Source: QFOX01 sp044237845
Lineage (GTDB): Bacteria > Pseudomonadota > Alphaproteobacteria > Rickettsiales > UBA3002
Length of the DNA: 64,000 nt
NCBI GenBank assembly: GCA_044237845.1
Contig: JBIIEL010000006.1
Coordinates: 1 to 64,000 of the forward strand
Reading direction: 5' to 3'
The position numbers and the translations under genes are program-made. The notes beneath the pieces were generated by a model that saw nothing but the letters and a program-made list of their open reading frames with translations, ran no database searches and was not told the origin of the DNA. This document shows, piece after piece, positions 34,874-42,835 of the stretch; the first letter of the stretch is position 1; the number at the start of each line of letters is the position of its first letter.

Positions 34874-37800
34874 TCAAGCAACAAGCGGTATTTCTACCGG
34901 AAAAGGCGTTGCTGCCACCACGTCGTCGCACCATATGAGCTGTGCGGCAGCCGTCCACAGCATGGCACAACGTACGGATATATGCGGGTAAAGCTGCTGC
35001 ACCAGCGCGTGGTATGCCTTCATTTGTAGCCTATAATTCTGTGGGATTTCTGTTGCCGATGCAGGCACATGCGCACCGGTTTTATAATCCAGAATCACCA
35101 CTGCATCCGCCGTTTTCACCAATCGGTCAATCTGTCCATAGAGTTCAACCGATTTTCCAGCGACAGTGATACGCCCACTCACCGCCAGCTCTGCGTGCGA
35201 AGGGTGGCTCCATATCCATGACTCTTGCCGCAGCAAGGCCATCACCTCAGAAACAGCGTGTGCGCGGTCCTTCTCCGTCCATTCTGGCGCGAGGAGGGAA
35301 AATAGGTCGCGAACCGCAAGCGCATCGCTTTTAGCGCTAAGCAATTCGAGTACACGGTGAATAATCACCCCGCGCGTACGGGCATTTCCTGAAGCGGATT
35401 GAGCGTATGCCGATGCTTCTTCCTCTGCCATCAGCGCGGATGGCGAAATACGCGTCACCCCACGCGCGACTGCGGGTGGCGATGTGTTGAGCCATGTCGG
35501 CAGCGGCACAGCGGGCGTTGCGGATGGCTGCTCTTTCCTAGGCTGCGGCGCACGTGCATCCTGCAACACGAGCGCGCCATTTTCTTCCACTGCGCCAAGC
35601 TGCTTCAACGACGATTCCGCCAACATATACCAGCTTGCAGAGTTGATATTTCCCTTCTTATTCGCCACACCCCAGAGATGCAGCTCATCCCGCGCGCGGG
35701 TCAGTGCCACGTAAAACAGCCGATAATATTCCTCCATCAGCGCCTGTTTTTTTTCTGCTTTTAGTTCCTCAAGCAATGGTGCGTCACCTGCTTCTTTAGA
35801 AATGGAAAGCACCGGGAAACGTTGACCACAGTCATTTTCGTGGAAGTAGATTTTTTCATATTGCGTGGTCGGCGGCGTTACCATATCCGCCAGAAGCACT
35901 ACAGGCGCTTCCAACCCCTTCGCGCCATGCACTGTCATCACGCGCACATGGTTACCACCGCCCATTTCCTGCTCACGCTTGATTTCACGGCGGCTACCCT
36001 CCATCCAATCATGAAAATAGGCGAGCGTGCGTGGCAGATCCGCAGGCATGGCGGCTGCCTGCTGTTTCAATTCGTCGAGCACTTCATGCACTTCTTCGCC
36101 AAAGCGGGCGGCGAAATGCGTGCGCGCCGCATCTACCTCCAACACATGGGTAAGGAAATTATATGGCGATTCCTCACGTGCGGTGAGATAGCACACAAGC
36201 GGTGCAGCAACCGCCTGCCCATCCAGCTGTGCCCATAGACTGCCGCTGCGATTCACACAGAATGCCCGCAATTCCTCGTCGCTCATGCCAATAATGGGCG
36301 AACGCAGCACATGCGCGAGTGCAAGATCGTCCGACGGATTCAGTACAAAACGCATAAGCGCGAGCAGATCACGCACCGCCAGATGGGAGGAAAGCGTCAG
36401 CCTATCAAGCCCGGCGACGGGGACATTCCGCCGCTCCAACGCACGAATCAGCGAAAGCACCAGCGTGGTGCGGGTGCGCACGAGAATCAGAATATCACCC
36501 GCCGCAATCGGCCTTCCCTCGCTTTCGAGTAGTCGCCCCTCTTCCAGCCAGCCAGCAATCGTCGCTGCAATGTTATCTGCAAGCTGTGTGGTGGCGCGTT
36601 GTGCCTCGCTATATTCCATCGGCAAGGTAAGCGGCGCACTGGCTTCTTTCTCTGGTGTAAGCACGGGTGGATAAAGCACCACGCGCCCTGCCGCCTCTTC
36701 CCGCTTCAGGTGGTGTGGGTGCATGATACCCGAGGCGTGGAGCGCCGCCGTCATTTCCTCACGCGCAGCCAAATGGTCTACCAACCGCAACACCACCTCC
36801 GCCGAGCGATAGGAAGTGGTGAGATGCTCCTCATTGAGCGGCGCTGCACTGCATGAAAGCATGCCCCCGAACTGCGATTTCATCTGCGCAAAGATCTTCG
36901 GTGCTGCGCCCTGAAAGCTATAAATAGATTGCTTCTCATCGCCCACCACCAGCAGGCTTCGCGGCAGATTGCCACTGCCTACACCGTCATTGCTGGCGAT
37001 GAGTTCTTCGACTAGCGCACGGGCGAGCTGCCACTGCGCATCGCTCGTATCCTGCGCTTCGTCGATGAGCAGATGGTCAATGCGGTGATCCAGCTTACTC
37101 ATTACCCAACCGAGCATGGCCGGATTTGCGAGTAGGGATTGCGTTTTACCGATAAGGTCGTCGTAATCGAGCGCATACGCCGAGTCTTTCGCCTGCGCAT
37201 AGAGCGTGAGCAGCGCCCGCGCGAGCAATGCAACAGCGAATGATTCTTCGGCGCAGGAAAGTGCCGCTAATGTTGCCTGATAGTGCGCCACCTCGGCAGT
37301 GAGATCATTCATCACTGGCCGCAACGGCGAATTCTCTGGATATTCCTTTTTCTTGAGCAGGTTTTTACGAATGCCGCCTTGCTGGGTGAGGAACACCAGA
37401 CAAAAATCTGGAATCAGCGGCTGGCGAATCGCTGCATCCATCTCGAGCCAGGCAGCAAGCGTGCGCGCTATATGCTGCTCATGCGCGCCCTCACTCGCCA
37501 TGAATTGCGGCAGATGCGCACGAATCACTGCCGCCTGATCCGGCCTTACAACCTCGCACAGCGCCTGAGAAAGCGCAGCCTCGCTTACCCCTTCCTCGAG
37601 CCCATGCGCAGCATAGATTCCCGCGCGCAGCGTATCCGGCGTCTGGCCGCACCAGATATCCTCCCACGCACGGCGTTTCTGAATAATGGTTGTCAGATAA
37701 TCATCAAACCGCCCCTCGCTGCTCCGGCTGCCAATGAGATCAAACGCCGCATCGAGCGATGGGTCGCCCGCACTATATTCGCGCAGCAACTGCTGCTTCA

Positions 37801-38236
37801 CACGCCGCAGCAGGCGGGTTGCCGCCTCGTCTTCAAGCACCGTGAAATGCGGCGCGATACCTGCTTCAAGCGGAAAGCGTTTGAGAATATTCTGACAGAA
37901 TCCGTGGATGGTGGTGAGCTGTACCCCGCCGCTTGCGCTATCCAGCACCCGGCCAAACAAGGTGCGTGCGCGCGCCATTTGCTCTGCCGAGGGGGCATGA
38001 CCCAGCAATTCCTCAACTCGGGCGCGGCATTTCATTTCATCCATCAGCAGCAATTGACGCAACTGGCCGAGCACACGCTCGCGCATCTCGCTCGCCGCCG
38101 CTTTGGTATAGGTGATGCAGCAAATTCGCTCCGGCAGCACCCCGGCAAGCAACAACGTCACCACGCGCCGTGTCAGGAAGGTGGTTTTACCACTCCCCGC
38201 ATTCGCCGTAATCCAGATGGAACCGTGATATGACAT
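34874..38236 (-). CDS. addA: Double-strand break repair helicase-nuclease AddA
   Basis: A 1120-residue alphaproteobacterial-type AddA, the UvrD/Rep-like helicase subunit of AddAB used in recombinational repair. Helicase motifs: Walker A ANAGSGKTTFLT (residues 11-22), CITYTKAAASEMRERV, LLIDEAQDTSDAQW, VVGDEKQSIYSFQGA, MTVHGAKGLEAPVV, YVALTRARDELHLWG. The C-terminal RecB-like nuclease core is intact (GQIDRLV...VVILDYKTG). The N-terminus is about 10-20 residues shorter than in many relatives. The addB gene that normally lies directly upstream is missing; rcdA is divergent there. Confidence 0.94.
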   Translation of the reverse strand: MSYHGSIWITANAGSGKTTFLTRRVVTLLLAGVLPERICCITYTKAAASEMRERVLGQLRQLLLMDEMKCRARVEELLGHAPSAEQMARARTLFGRVLDSASGGVQLTTIHGFCQNILKRFPLEAGIAPHFTVLEDEAATRLLRRVKQQLLREYSAGDPSLDAAFDLIGSRSSEGRFDDYLTTIIQKRRAWEDIWCGQTPDTLRAGIYAAHGLEEGVSEAALSQALCEVVRPDQAAVIRAHLPQFMASEGAHEQHIARTLAAWLEMDAAIRQPLIPDFCLVFLTQQGGIRKNLLKKKEYPENSPLRPVMNDLTAEVAHYQATLAALSCAEESFAVALLARALLTLYAQAKDSAYALDYDDLIGKTQSLLANPAMLGWVMSKLDHRIDHLLIDEAQDTSDAQWQLARALVEELIASNDGVGSGNLPRSLLVVGDEKQSIYSFQGAAPKIFAQMKSQFGGMLSCSAAPLNEEHLTTSYRSAEVVLRLVDHLAAREEMTAALHASGIMHPHHLKREEAAGRVVLYPPVLTPEKEASAPLTLPMEYSEAQRATTQLADNIAATIAGWLEEGRLLESEGRPIAAGDILILVRTRTTLVLSLIRALERRNVPVAGLDRLTLSSHLAVRDLLALMRFVLNPSDDLALAHVLRSPIIGMSDEELRAFCVNRSGSLWAQLDGQAVAAPLVCYLTAREESPYNFLTHVLEVDAARTHFAARFGEEVHEVLDELKQQAAAMPADLPRTLAYFHDWMEGSRREIKREQEMGGGNHVRVMTVHGAKGLEAPVVLLADMVTPPTTQYEKIYFHENDCGQRFPVLSISKEAGDAPLLEELKAEKKQALMEEYYRLFYVALTRARDELHLWGVANKKGNINSASWYMLAESSLKQLGAVEENGALVLQDARAPQPRKEQPSATPAVPLPTWLNTSPPAVARGVTRISPSALMAEEEASAYAQSASGNARTRGVIIHRVLELLSAKSDALAVRDLFSLLAPEWTEKDRAHAVSEVMALLRQESWIWSHPSHAELAVSGRITVAGKSVELYGQIDRLVKTADAVVILDYKTGAHVPASATEIPQNYRLQMKAYHALVQQLYPHISVRCAMLWTAAAQLIWCDDVVAATPFPVEIPLVA

Positions 38237-38281
38237 TAAAAACGCCTTTTTTCCTCAAAATGACGCAAAAAACGTCCATTT

Positions 38282-38298
38282 GTTAACCATTTGTTTAC
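38282..38298. promoter_or_regulatory. CtrA-type box upstream of rcdA
   Basis: GTTAACCATTTGTTTAC contains the CtrA half-site TTAACCAT and a near-complete TTAA-N7-TTAA (second half TTTA). It is about 70 nt upstream of the rcdA ATG and 46 nt upstream of divergent addA. CtrA control of rcdA is known in Caulobacter; here it is inferred from the motif. Confidence 0.55.
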
Positions 38299-38365
38299 TA
38301 CTACTCCAGTATACTGGTGATAAGAAGCGAATCGATCGCTCTCAATCATCGCCAGGGGAGCAGGT

Positions 38366-38785
38366 ATGCGCCAAAACGCTCAGCACAACAACGCCGAAAA
38401 TAACCAGTTACTCTTTTTACCGGGAGTATTCAACGAAACGCTGGGGCTGTTGTTCGATGCCCATCAGTATTTCCACTCGCGCGGGGCGGAAGACCAGGCC
38501 ACGATAGAGCCCTCCAAACGCCTCTATTATGCCAATGAAATGAGCCGAATCACCCTGCGCCTCACCAGTGCGATGGCGTGGTTGATGGTGCGCCGGGCGG
38601 TCAATGCCGGGCGCATCGGCGAGGCCAAAGCCAACGAGGAATATCGCCTGAGCGGGAAAGAGGCCGCCACGGCCATCTATCCGGAGATCATGGAAACCAT
38701 GCCTACCTACTTGAATTATCTATCAGAACGGTCACTGAACCTCTATGCCCGTGTCGAGCGGCTAGAAAGCATGATGGACGGCTAA
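38366..38785 (+). CDS. rcdA: RcdA-family (DUF1465) regulator of CtrA degradation
   Basis: A 139-residue all-helical protein of the DUF1465/RcdA family, the adaptor that helps ClpXP remove CtrA at the swarmer-to-stalked transition. The core segment MSRITLRLTSAMAWLMVRRAVNAGRI matches the family (MRLTTRLMQVASWLLxQRAVNxG), with a preceding helix (FNETLGLLFDAHQYFHSRG). The ATG has GGGGAG 7 nt upstream. A CtrA-like box lies upstream, giving the feedback expected for the cell-cycle circuit. Confidence 0.85.
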   Translation: MRQNAQHNNAENNQLLFLPGVFNETLGLLFDAHQYFHSRGAEDQATIEPSKRLYYANEMSRITLRLTSAMAWLMVRRAVNAGRIGEAKANEEYRLSGKEAATAIYPEIMETMPTYLNYLSERSLNLYARVERLESMMDG

Positions 38786-38809
38786 GAAGGTTACCAAATT
38801 AACCTTTTT
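38784..38809 (+). terminator. Weak Rho-independent-like terminator after rcdA
   Basis: AAGGTTA (38787-38793) pairs with TAACCTT (38800-38806) around CCAAAT, extended by A-T and G-T pairs, and is followed by TTT. The stem is AT-rich, so termination would be weak. It separates rcdA from the Pho-type promoter that follows. Confidence 0.4.
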
Positions 38810-38817
38810 GACCAAAA

Positions 38818-38839
38818 ACTTCACAAAACTGTCACAAAA
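38818..38839 (+). promoter_or_regulatory. PhoB-like box upstream of the frameshifted gene at 38888
   Basis: Two exact 11-bp units, ACTTCAC-AAAA and CTGTCAC-AAAA, with a third weak unit (CTCTGCG-ATGA) after them. A possible -10 (TATTCT, 38858-38863) lies 18 bp further, and the ATG 48 bp after the box. The match to the Pho-box layout is close; the regulator is inferred. Confidence 0.68.
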
Positions 38840-38887
38840 CTCTGCGATGACCTGTGTTATTCTGATGATGAATAAATACGGGAATCG

Positions 38888-40157
38888 ATGGTTCAACCGA
38901 TACAGTCTGGCCTGAATATGCCGCGCGGCGCAAGCTTTGCTGCGGCTGATGGCGTGGATGCAGATACCATCATCAACATCAATCATCAGGAAACGCCGCA
39001 GACCACCGCGCCGATTATTGTTCAGCAGCCGCAACCGACTTATACACCCGCTGTGCCGCAGCCGACCTATGCTCCCGCCCCGCGCATCGGTGGTAACATT
39101 GCGGGTGTACCCAGACAAACCATCGAGATGAAGCCGGTCACCAAACACAGCGTCAACTGGGGCAGCGTGGTCAAAGGCGCACTCATCGTCACCGGCATTG
39201 TCGTCGCCGGTGTGGTTGGGTATTGGGCGCTCAGCGCCGCTGCGGGTTGGGCGGTTACTACAGAGCTAGGCATCGCTACCGTCAATGCTCTGGCGCCCGC
39301 AGTCACCGCAGCAGGGAACGGGCTTGCCTATCTCGGCGGATTTTTAAGTAACGTTCCCGCCATTATCGGCGGATTCTTCTCCGGCGCCGCACAGGCGCTT
39401 GGGCTGACCACTGCACTAAGTAGCGCAACAACAGGAGCCATCGCAAGTGGTGCGGGCGCACTTGGTGCTGGCGGAAGCCGCAGGTGCCACAGTTGCATTG
39501 GCACCGCATCTCAGCGGCATTGATCTGACACACCAGACTACAACGCAAGTTGCTACTACCAACCTTCATGATCACGCCGTTAGCGCAACCACGCCGGTTG
39601 TGCCGCACCATGATGGTGGCATGTTCTCCGGTCTCAAATCGATGTTCACCAGCAACGCGACAGATCATGCTGCGGCGACGGATATGGTCGATGTGCCGGA
39701 ATCAGGCTCCGCGAACCTTGCGAATGCCGCTGCGGCACAGCGCTCGATTGAACATGCCAACCATGCCGCCGCACACGCGAACCAAACAGCAGCAGAACTT
39801 GGGCATCACTCGCTGGAGCATCACGATGCGCATGGCGCTTTCCACCTTCCGCATTTGGGTCGTCACGAGAATGCAGGTAGCCATCACGAACCATCGGCAG
39901 ATCATCAGGATAGTGCATCCCCGGATGTAGATATTCCAGACGAAGCTCCCGGAAGCCGTCGCCGCAACTGGCGTGACCGCCTGACGGGCGCGAATAACTA
40001 TCAGCAAGCGTTCCAATCGACCGGCAGCCATGGCGCTGCCATTCGCGCAATGCAGCCGCAAGGCAGCAGCATCACCCCGCGGGCGAGTGAATTCTCGCAA
40101 GCGCTGAACGATGACCGTGCGAAACTCGACGCTGCCCTCGGCGACAATATTCGCTAA
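38888..40157 (+). pseudogene. Unknown membrane/His-rich protein split by a +1 frameshift
   Basis: Two overlapping frames join into one protein of about 422 residues if a single base is removed near 39470-39474 (GGCGG): ALGAG then EAAGATVALAPHLSGID. Without this the first frame ends at 39523 with an unrelated tail, and the second has no start with a ribosome site. The N-terminal part has a Pro/Thr/Gln-rich region (residues 35-65) and a Gly/Ala-rich hydrophobic core (95-195). The C-terminal part is His/Ala-rich, with many HxxxH and HH pairs (after 39580), and ends RAKLDAALGDNIR. I know no family. It lies behind a Pho-type box. It may be a pseudogene, a sequencing error or a recoded gene. Confidence 0.6.
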
Positions 40158-40170
40158 AGTTTTAGCGAAT
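40149..40170 (+). terminator. Perfect 10-bp inverted repeat at the stop of the split gene
   Basis: ATTCGCTAAA and TTTAGCGAAT pair perfectly with a GT centre and include the TAA stop (40155-40157). No long U-run follows, only GCGCGTTTTG further down. It may work as a weak terminator or mark the 3' end of the mRNA before the next Pho-type promoter. Confidence 0.4.
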
Positions 40171-40182
40171 TATCAGCGCGTT

Positions 40183-40204
40183 TTGTTACAAAACCTTCAC
40201 ATAA
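40183..40204 (+). promoter_or_regulatory. First PhoB-like box upstream of the gene at 40285
   Basis: TTGTTAC-AAAA and CCTTCAC-ATAA, two 11-bp units about 80 nt upstream of the ATG. It is weaker than the second box (40216-40237), which lies on the same helical face about three turns downstream. Confidence 0.55.
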
Positions 40205-40215
40205 AATCGTCTGCG

Positions 40216-40237
40216 TTGTCATCAAACTGTAACAATC
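40216..40237 (+). promoter_or_regulatory. Second PhoB-like box upstream of the gene at 40285
   Basis: TTGTCAT-CAAA and CTGTAAC-AATC. The first 15 bases (TTGTCATCAAACTGT) are identical to the box in front of the unknown gene at 45255. The spacing from box one is exactly 33 bp (three 11-bp units), so together they read as one extended array. Confidence 0.65.
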
Positions 40238-40284
40238 ATCTGTTAGGGTGAGAGTAAGGAAAAAACCTAACAAGGATTCTCGCC

Positions 40285-40620
40285 ATGACAGAGTTCGAAA
40301 ACATCATCGCTAATAAAGACCTTGGCTGCTTCAGTGCGAAGAGTCCGATTGAGTTGACTCAAGTGGGCGTAACGAGTGTTATCAATCCTAAGCATACAAA
40401 AGAGGATATTTTTCGCGCGACGCAGTTTATCTGGGACTCTGCACCTGCGATAATCGCAAAGGACATGGTCATCGGGGCAGGTATGATGGCTTTACCAGTT
40501 GTAGCGGCGGGTATCTCAGATAATTTTACTGCAGGTTTGCTGGTTGGTGGCGCTGCAATTAAAAAAGGAATCGACAGCCTTGCTTCGAACAAACCTCGCG
40601 GCGGCAACAGCATCACCTAA
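40285..40620 (+). CDS. Unknown 111-residue protein behind a double Pho-type box
   Basis: No family recognised. A soluble N-terminal half (residues 1-55: FENIIANKDLGCFSAKSPIELTQVGVTSVINP) is followed by one or two hydrophobic, Gly/Ala-rich segments (about 59-75 and 80-95) and a short basic tail. There is no signal peptide. An AAGGA site precedes the ATG. It is a single-gene unit: double PhoB-like box upstream and a strong terminator 21 nt downstream. Confidence 0.7.
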   Translation: MTEFENIIANKDLGCFSAKSPIELTQVGVTSVINPKHTKEDIFRATQFIWDSAPAIIAKDMVIGAGMMALPVVAAGISDNFTAGLLVGGAAIKKGIDSLASNKPRGGNSIT

Positions 40621-40641
40621 CAAACAAATCATCCTCCAACG

Positions 40642-40669
40642 AAAAACCCCGCCAGTGGCGGGGTTTTTT
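40642..40669. terminator. Strong bidirectional Rho-independent terminator
   Basis: AAAAACCCCGCC and GGCGGGGTTTTT form a 12-bp stem with a 3-nt loop, flanked by an A-run on one side and six T on the other, so it can stop transcription from both strands. On the plus strand it ends the 40285 gene; on the minus strand it would catch phaR read-through. Confidence 0.92.
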
Positions 40670-40680
40670 ATTGGATAAAA

Positions 40681-40736
40681 TGTCATCCTGAGCAACGCGA
40701 AGGATCTGGATTCTTCGGCTTTGCCTCAGAATGACA
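40681..40736. repeat. TGTCA-flanked palindromic intergenic repeat
   Basis: A 56-bp imperfect palindrome: TGTCATCCTGAG at the left and CTCAGAATGACA at the right, with an internal AAGGATCTGGATTCTT symmetric core. It is of the type of dispersed palindromes found in many Alphaproteobacteria (TGTCATCCTGAGxxAAGCGAAGGATC). It lies between the terminator and the phaR stop. Confidence 0.6.
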
Positions 40737-40740
40737 AAAA

Positions 40741-41232
40741 CTACTTCTTCTTCGCCTCAGCAGAAAACGACGTAAACATCGAGAAGGCCTTGGTGAACAT
40801 TTCCATGTTCTGTTTGCCGATTTCCTCGAGCTGCGCGGCGACTTGGCCGAAGCTGCCCATGTTGCCCATACCGAGCATCTCGTGCATTTTGCCCTGATTG
40901 CCCTGGAATGCCTGCATGGTGGATTCAAGGTAATGCGGAACAAAGCCTTTCAGCGAGTTGTCGTAATAGCCAATGAGCGAGCGCAGGAAATTGATCGGCA
41001 TCAGATGTTCGCCGTTGGCCTGTGATTCCTGCTCGAAAATAATCTGGGTGAGGATCTGGCGGGTGAGGTCTTCGCCGGATTTTGCGTCATACACGATAAA
41101 ATCCGCGCCCTCTTTCACCATCGTGCAGAGGTCGTCGAGCGTGACATAGGTCGACGTATCCGTGTTATATAACCGGCGGTTCGCGTATTTTTTGATAACG
41201 ATTGGCTCGGCGTTTTGCGGTTTCTTGCTCAT
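40741..41232 (-). CDS. phaR: Polyhydroxyalkanoate synthesis repressor PhaR
   Basis: A 163-residue PhaR, the DNA- and PHB-granule-binding repressor of phasin and PHA genes. The N-terminal DNA-binding domain is diagnostic: IVIKKYANRRLYNTDTSTYVTLDDL (residues 11-35), followed by VKEGADFIVYDAKSGEDLTRQILTQIIFEQE and a Met/Phe-rich C-terminus. The ATG at 41232 has GAGGAG 6 nt upstream; the open frame further upstream is antisense to the divergent PHA genes. It is divergent from the phaC operon, its likely target. Confidence 0.95.
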   Translation of the reverse strand: MSKKPQNAEPIVIKKYANRRLYNTDTSTYVTLDDLCTMVKEGADFIVYDAKSGEDLTRQILTQIIFEQESQANGEHLMPINFLRSLIGYYDNSLKGFVPHYLESTMQAFQGNQGKMHEMLGMGNMGSFGQVAAQLEEIGKQNMEMFTKAFSMFTSFSAEAKKK

Positions 41233-41319
41233 AGACTCCTCACAAGGGTGCTGTTTTTGTTTACGATAGGCGCTAGTTAGCATTATGTTAGCGCAATTAG
41301 CAAGCGTTGAGGAAAATCC

Positions 41320-41709
41320 GTGAAAAAAACCGATGCGTACAGCGAGAAAGCCGGCGATTTCCTCAAGCAATGGCAGGATCAGATGAGCCGCCAGATGCGC
41401 GACCCGGATGTCATCCGCACCCTGCTCGCCGCCATGCAATCCTTTGGAGTGCCACCCCATGATGAAAATGCCCGACAGCCTGCCGCTGCACCTGATGCTC
41501 GCGATGATGCAATCCGGGCAATGGCCAAACGGCTCGACGCCGTGGAGCGCCAACTTGCACAACTTCTTTCCGTGGCTGCCAAAGCCAAAAAGCCCGCTCG
41601 AACAGCTCAGCGACGCAGCGCTAAGCCAGTGGCAACAGTTAAGCGAACCGTGGCTAAACGCAAACCAGGAGTGGCTAAAAAACCTAAGCCCGCCCCCAAG
41701 CGTCGCTGA
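41320..41709 (+). CDS. Small basic PHA-locus protein overlapping phaC
   Basis: A 129-residue protein with GTG start and GAGGAAAA ribosome site. Residues 1-45 (FLKQWQDQMSRQMRDPDVIRTLL) are helical; 60-85 form a coiled coil (DDAIRAMAKRLDAVERQLAQLL) like that of PHA-synthase partner subunits and phasins; the rest is a Lys/Ala/Pro/Arg tail (about 88-129), recalling the DNA-binding tails of PhaF-type granule proteins. The last 251 nt overlap phaC in another frame. Its place and make-up suggest a PhaE/PhaR-type synthase partner or granule protein, but I see no firm homology. Confidence 0.65.
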   Translation: MKKTDAYSEKAGDFLKQWQDQMSRQMRDPDVIRTLLAAMQSFGVPPHDENARQPAAAPDARDDAIRAMAKRLDAVERQLAQLLSVAAKAKKPARTAQRRSAKPVATVKRTVAKRKPGVAKKPKPAPKRR

Positions 41710-42763
41710 AAATAACACCGAGTTCTTTGACCCCGCTTTCGTGAGCGCGCTTGGTACAGAGGTCTTCAACCAGACCACCGGTTTCTGGCAGGGGTTGCAG
41801 GCCTATCTCGCCAGCGACTACCAGCGCCCGGAAAAAGAATATGACGTGCTCTGGCAGCGCGGCAGCGCGCAACTGCTCGACCTCTCCCCCACGCGACGCG
41901 ACGCAGTGGCGGTGCTCTGCATCCCCTCCCTCATCAACAAATCTACCATTCTCGATTTGTACCCCGAGGCCAGTTTTGTGGAATATCTAAAGAGCCAAGG
42001 GCTACGCCCGCTCATTCTCGATTGGGGCACACCGGGCGAGGACGAACGCGATTTCAGCACGGCGGATTACATCACCGTCTATGCCCTGAACGCCCTACAA
42101 ACCCTGCGTGAGGAGCATGACGGCCCCATCGTGCTGCTGGGCTATTGCATGGGCGGTATTTTCAGCGTGGCCATGGCGCAGCTCGCCGGGTTGTTTGTGG
42201 ATGCGATGGTGCTACTCGCCACCCCGTGGGATTTCGCGGCGAAAGACACCCCTCGCCCGCTGCTCGATCCCGCCACGCAGTTGCTGATGCGGCAATGGAT
42301 CACCACCACCAACCCGGTGCCGCCGATGGTGACGCAGACCTTGTTCCACCTTATCGACCCGTGGCGGATTCAGGAAAAATACCAGCGCTACCCCAGCCTC
42401 AACGAGGCGGAGCGACGCCATTTCCTCGCCGTGGAGCAATGGGTGAACGACGGTGTGCCACTCACACAAGCCGTGGCGGGCGAGTGTTTTGTTGATTGGC
42501 CGCAGGGAAATATCCTTAGCCAGCATCAATGGAAAATCGGCCGCAAATGGATCGATCCGGAGAGCATTAAAACCCCCACCCTCGCCGTCATCCCCACGCG
42601 CGACCTGATTGTGCCGCAAGGCTGCGCACTGCCGCTGGCCGAGCAGCTCCCCCGCTGCGACGTCATCACTCCCGACACCGGCCATGTCAGCATGGTCATC
42701 GGCCGCCGCGCCAAAGCACTGATGTGGGAACCGGTGGTGCAGTGGATTACGCAACGCTTCTAA
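41459..42763 (+). CDS. phaC: Short PHA synthase PhaC-type alpha/beta hydrolase
   Basis: A 434-residue polyhydroxyalkanoate synthase. The lipase-like box GYCMGG carries the catalytic Cys230; Asp382 (PTRDLIVP) and His409 (TGHVSM) complete the triad. ILDWGTPG and ATPWDF are typical. It is much shorter than class I PhaC (about 590) and belongs to the short alphaproteobacterial form. The ATG at 41459 has GGAG 9 nt upstream and lies inside the preceding gene. An open frame from 41408 lacks a site. It is followed by phaA and phaB. Confidence 0.88.
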   Translation: MMKMPDSLPLHLMLAMMQSGQWPNGSTPWSANLHNFFPWLPKPKSPLEQLSDAALSQWQQLSEPWLNANQEWLKNLSPPPSVAENNTEFFDPAFVSALGTEVFNQTTGFWQGLQAYLASDYQRPEKEYDVLWQRGSAQLLDLSPTRRDAVAVLCIPSLINKSTILDLYPEASFVEYLKSQGLRPLILDWGTPGEDERDFSTADYITVYALNALQTLREEHDGPIVLLGYCMGGIFSVAMAQLAGLFVDAMVLLATPWDFAAKDTPRPLLDPATQLLMRQWITTTNPVPPMVTQTLFHLIDPWRIQEKYQRYPSLNEAERRHFLAVEQWVNDGVPLTQAVAGECFVDWPQGNILSQHQWKIGRKWIDPESIKTPTLAVIPTRDLIVPQGCALPLAEQLPRCDVITPDTGHVSMVIGRRAKALMWEPVVQWITQRF

Positions 42764-42835
42764 ACACACTAGACAACCGCCGCACGAAAATTTACAACAC
42801 ATGCCTAATGCGATTAACCCCAAGGAGAACTCACA

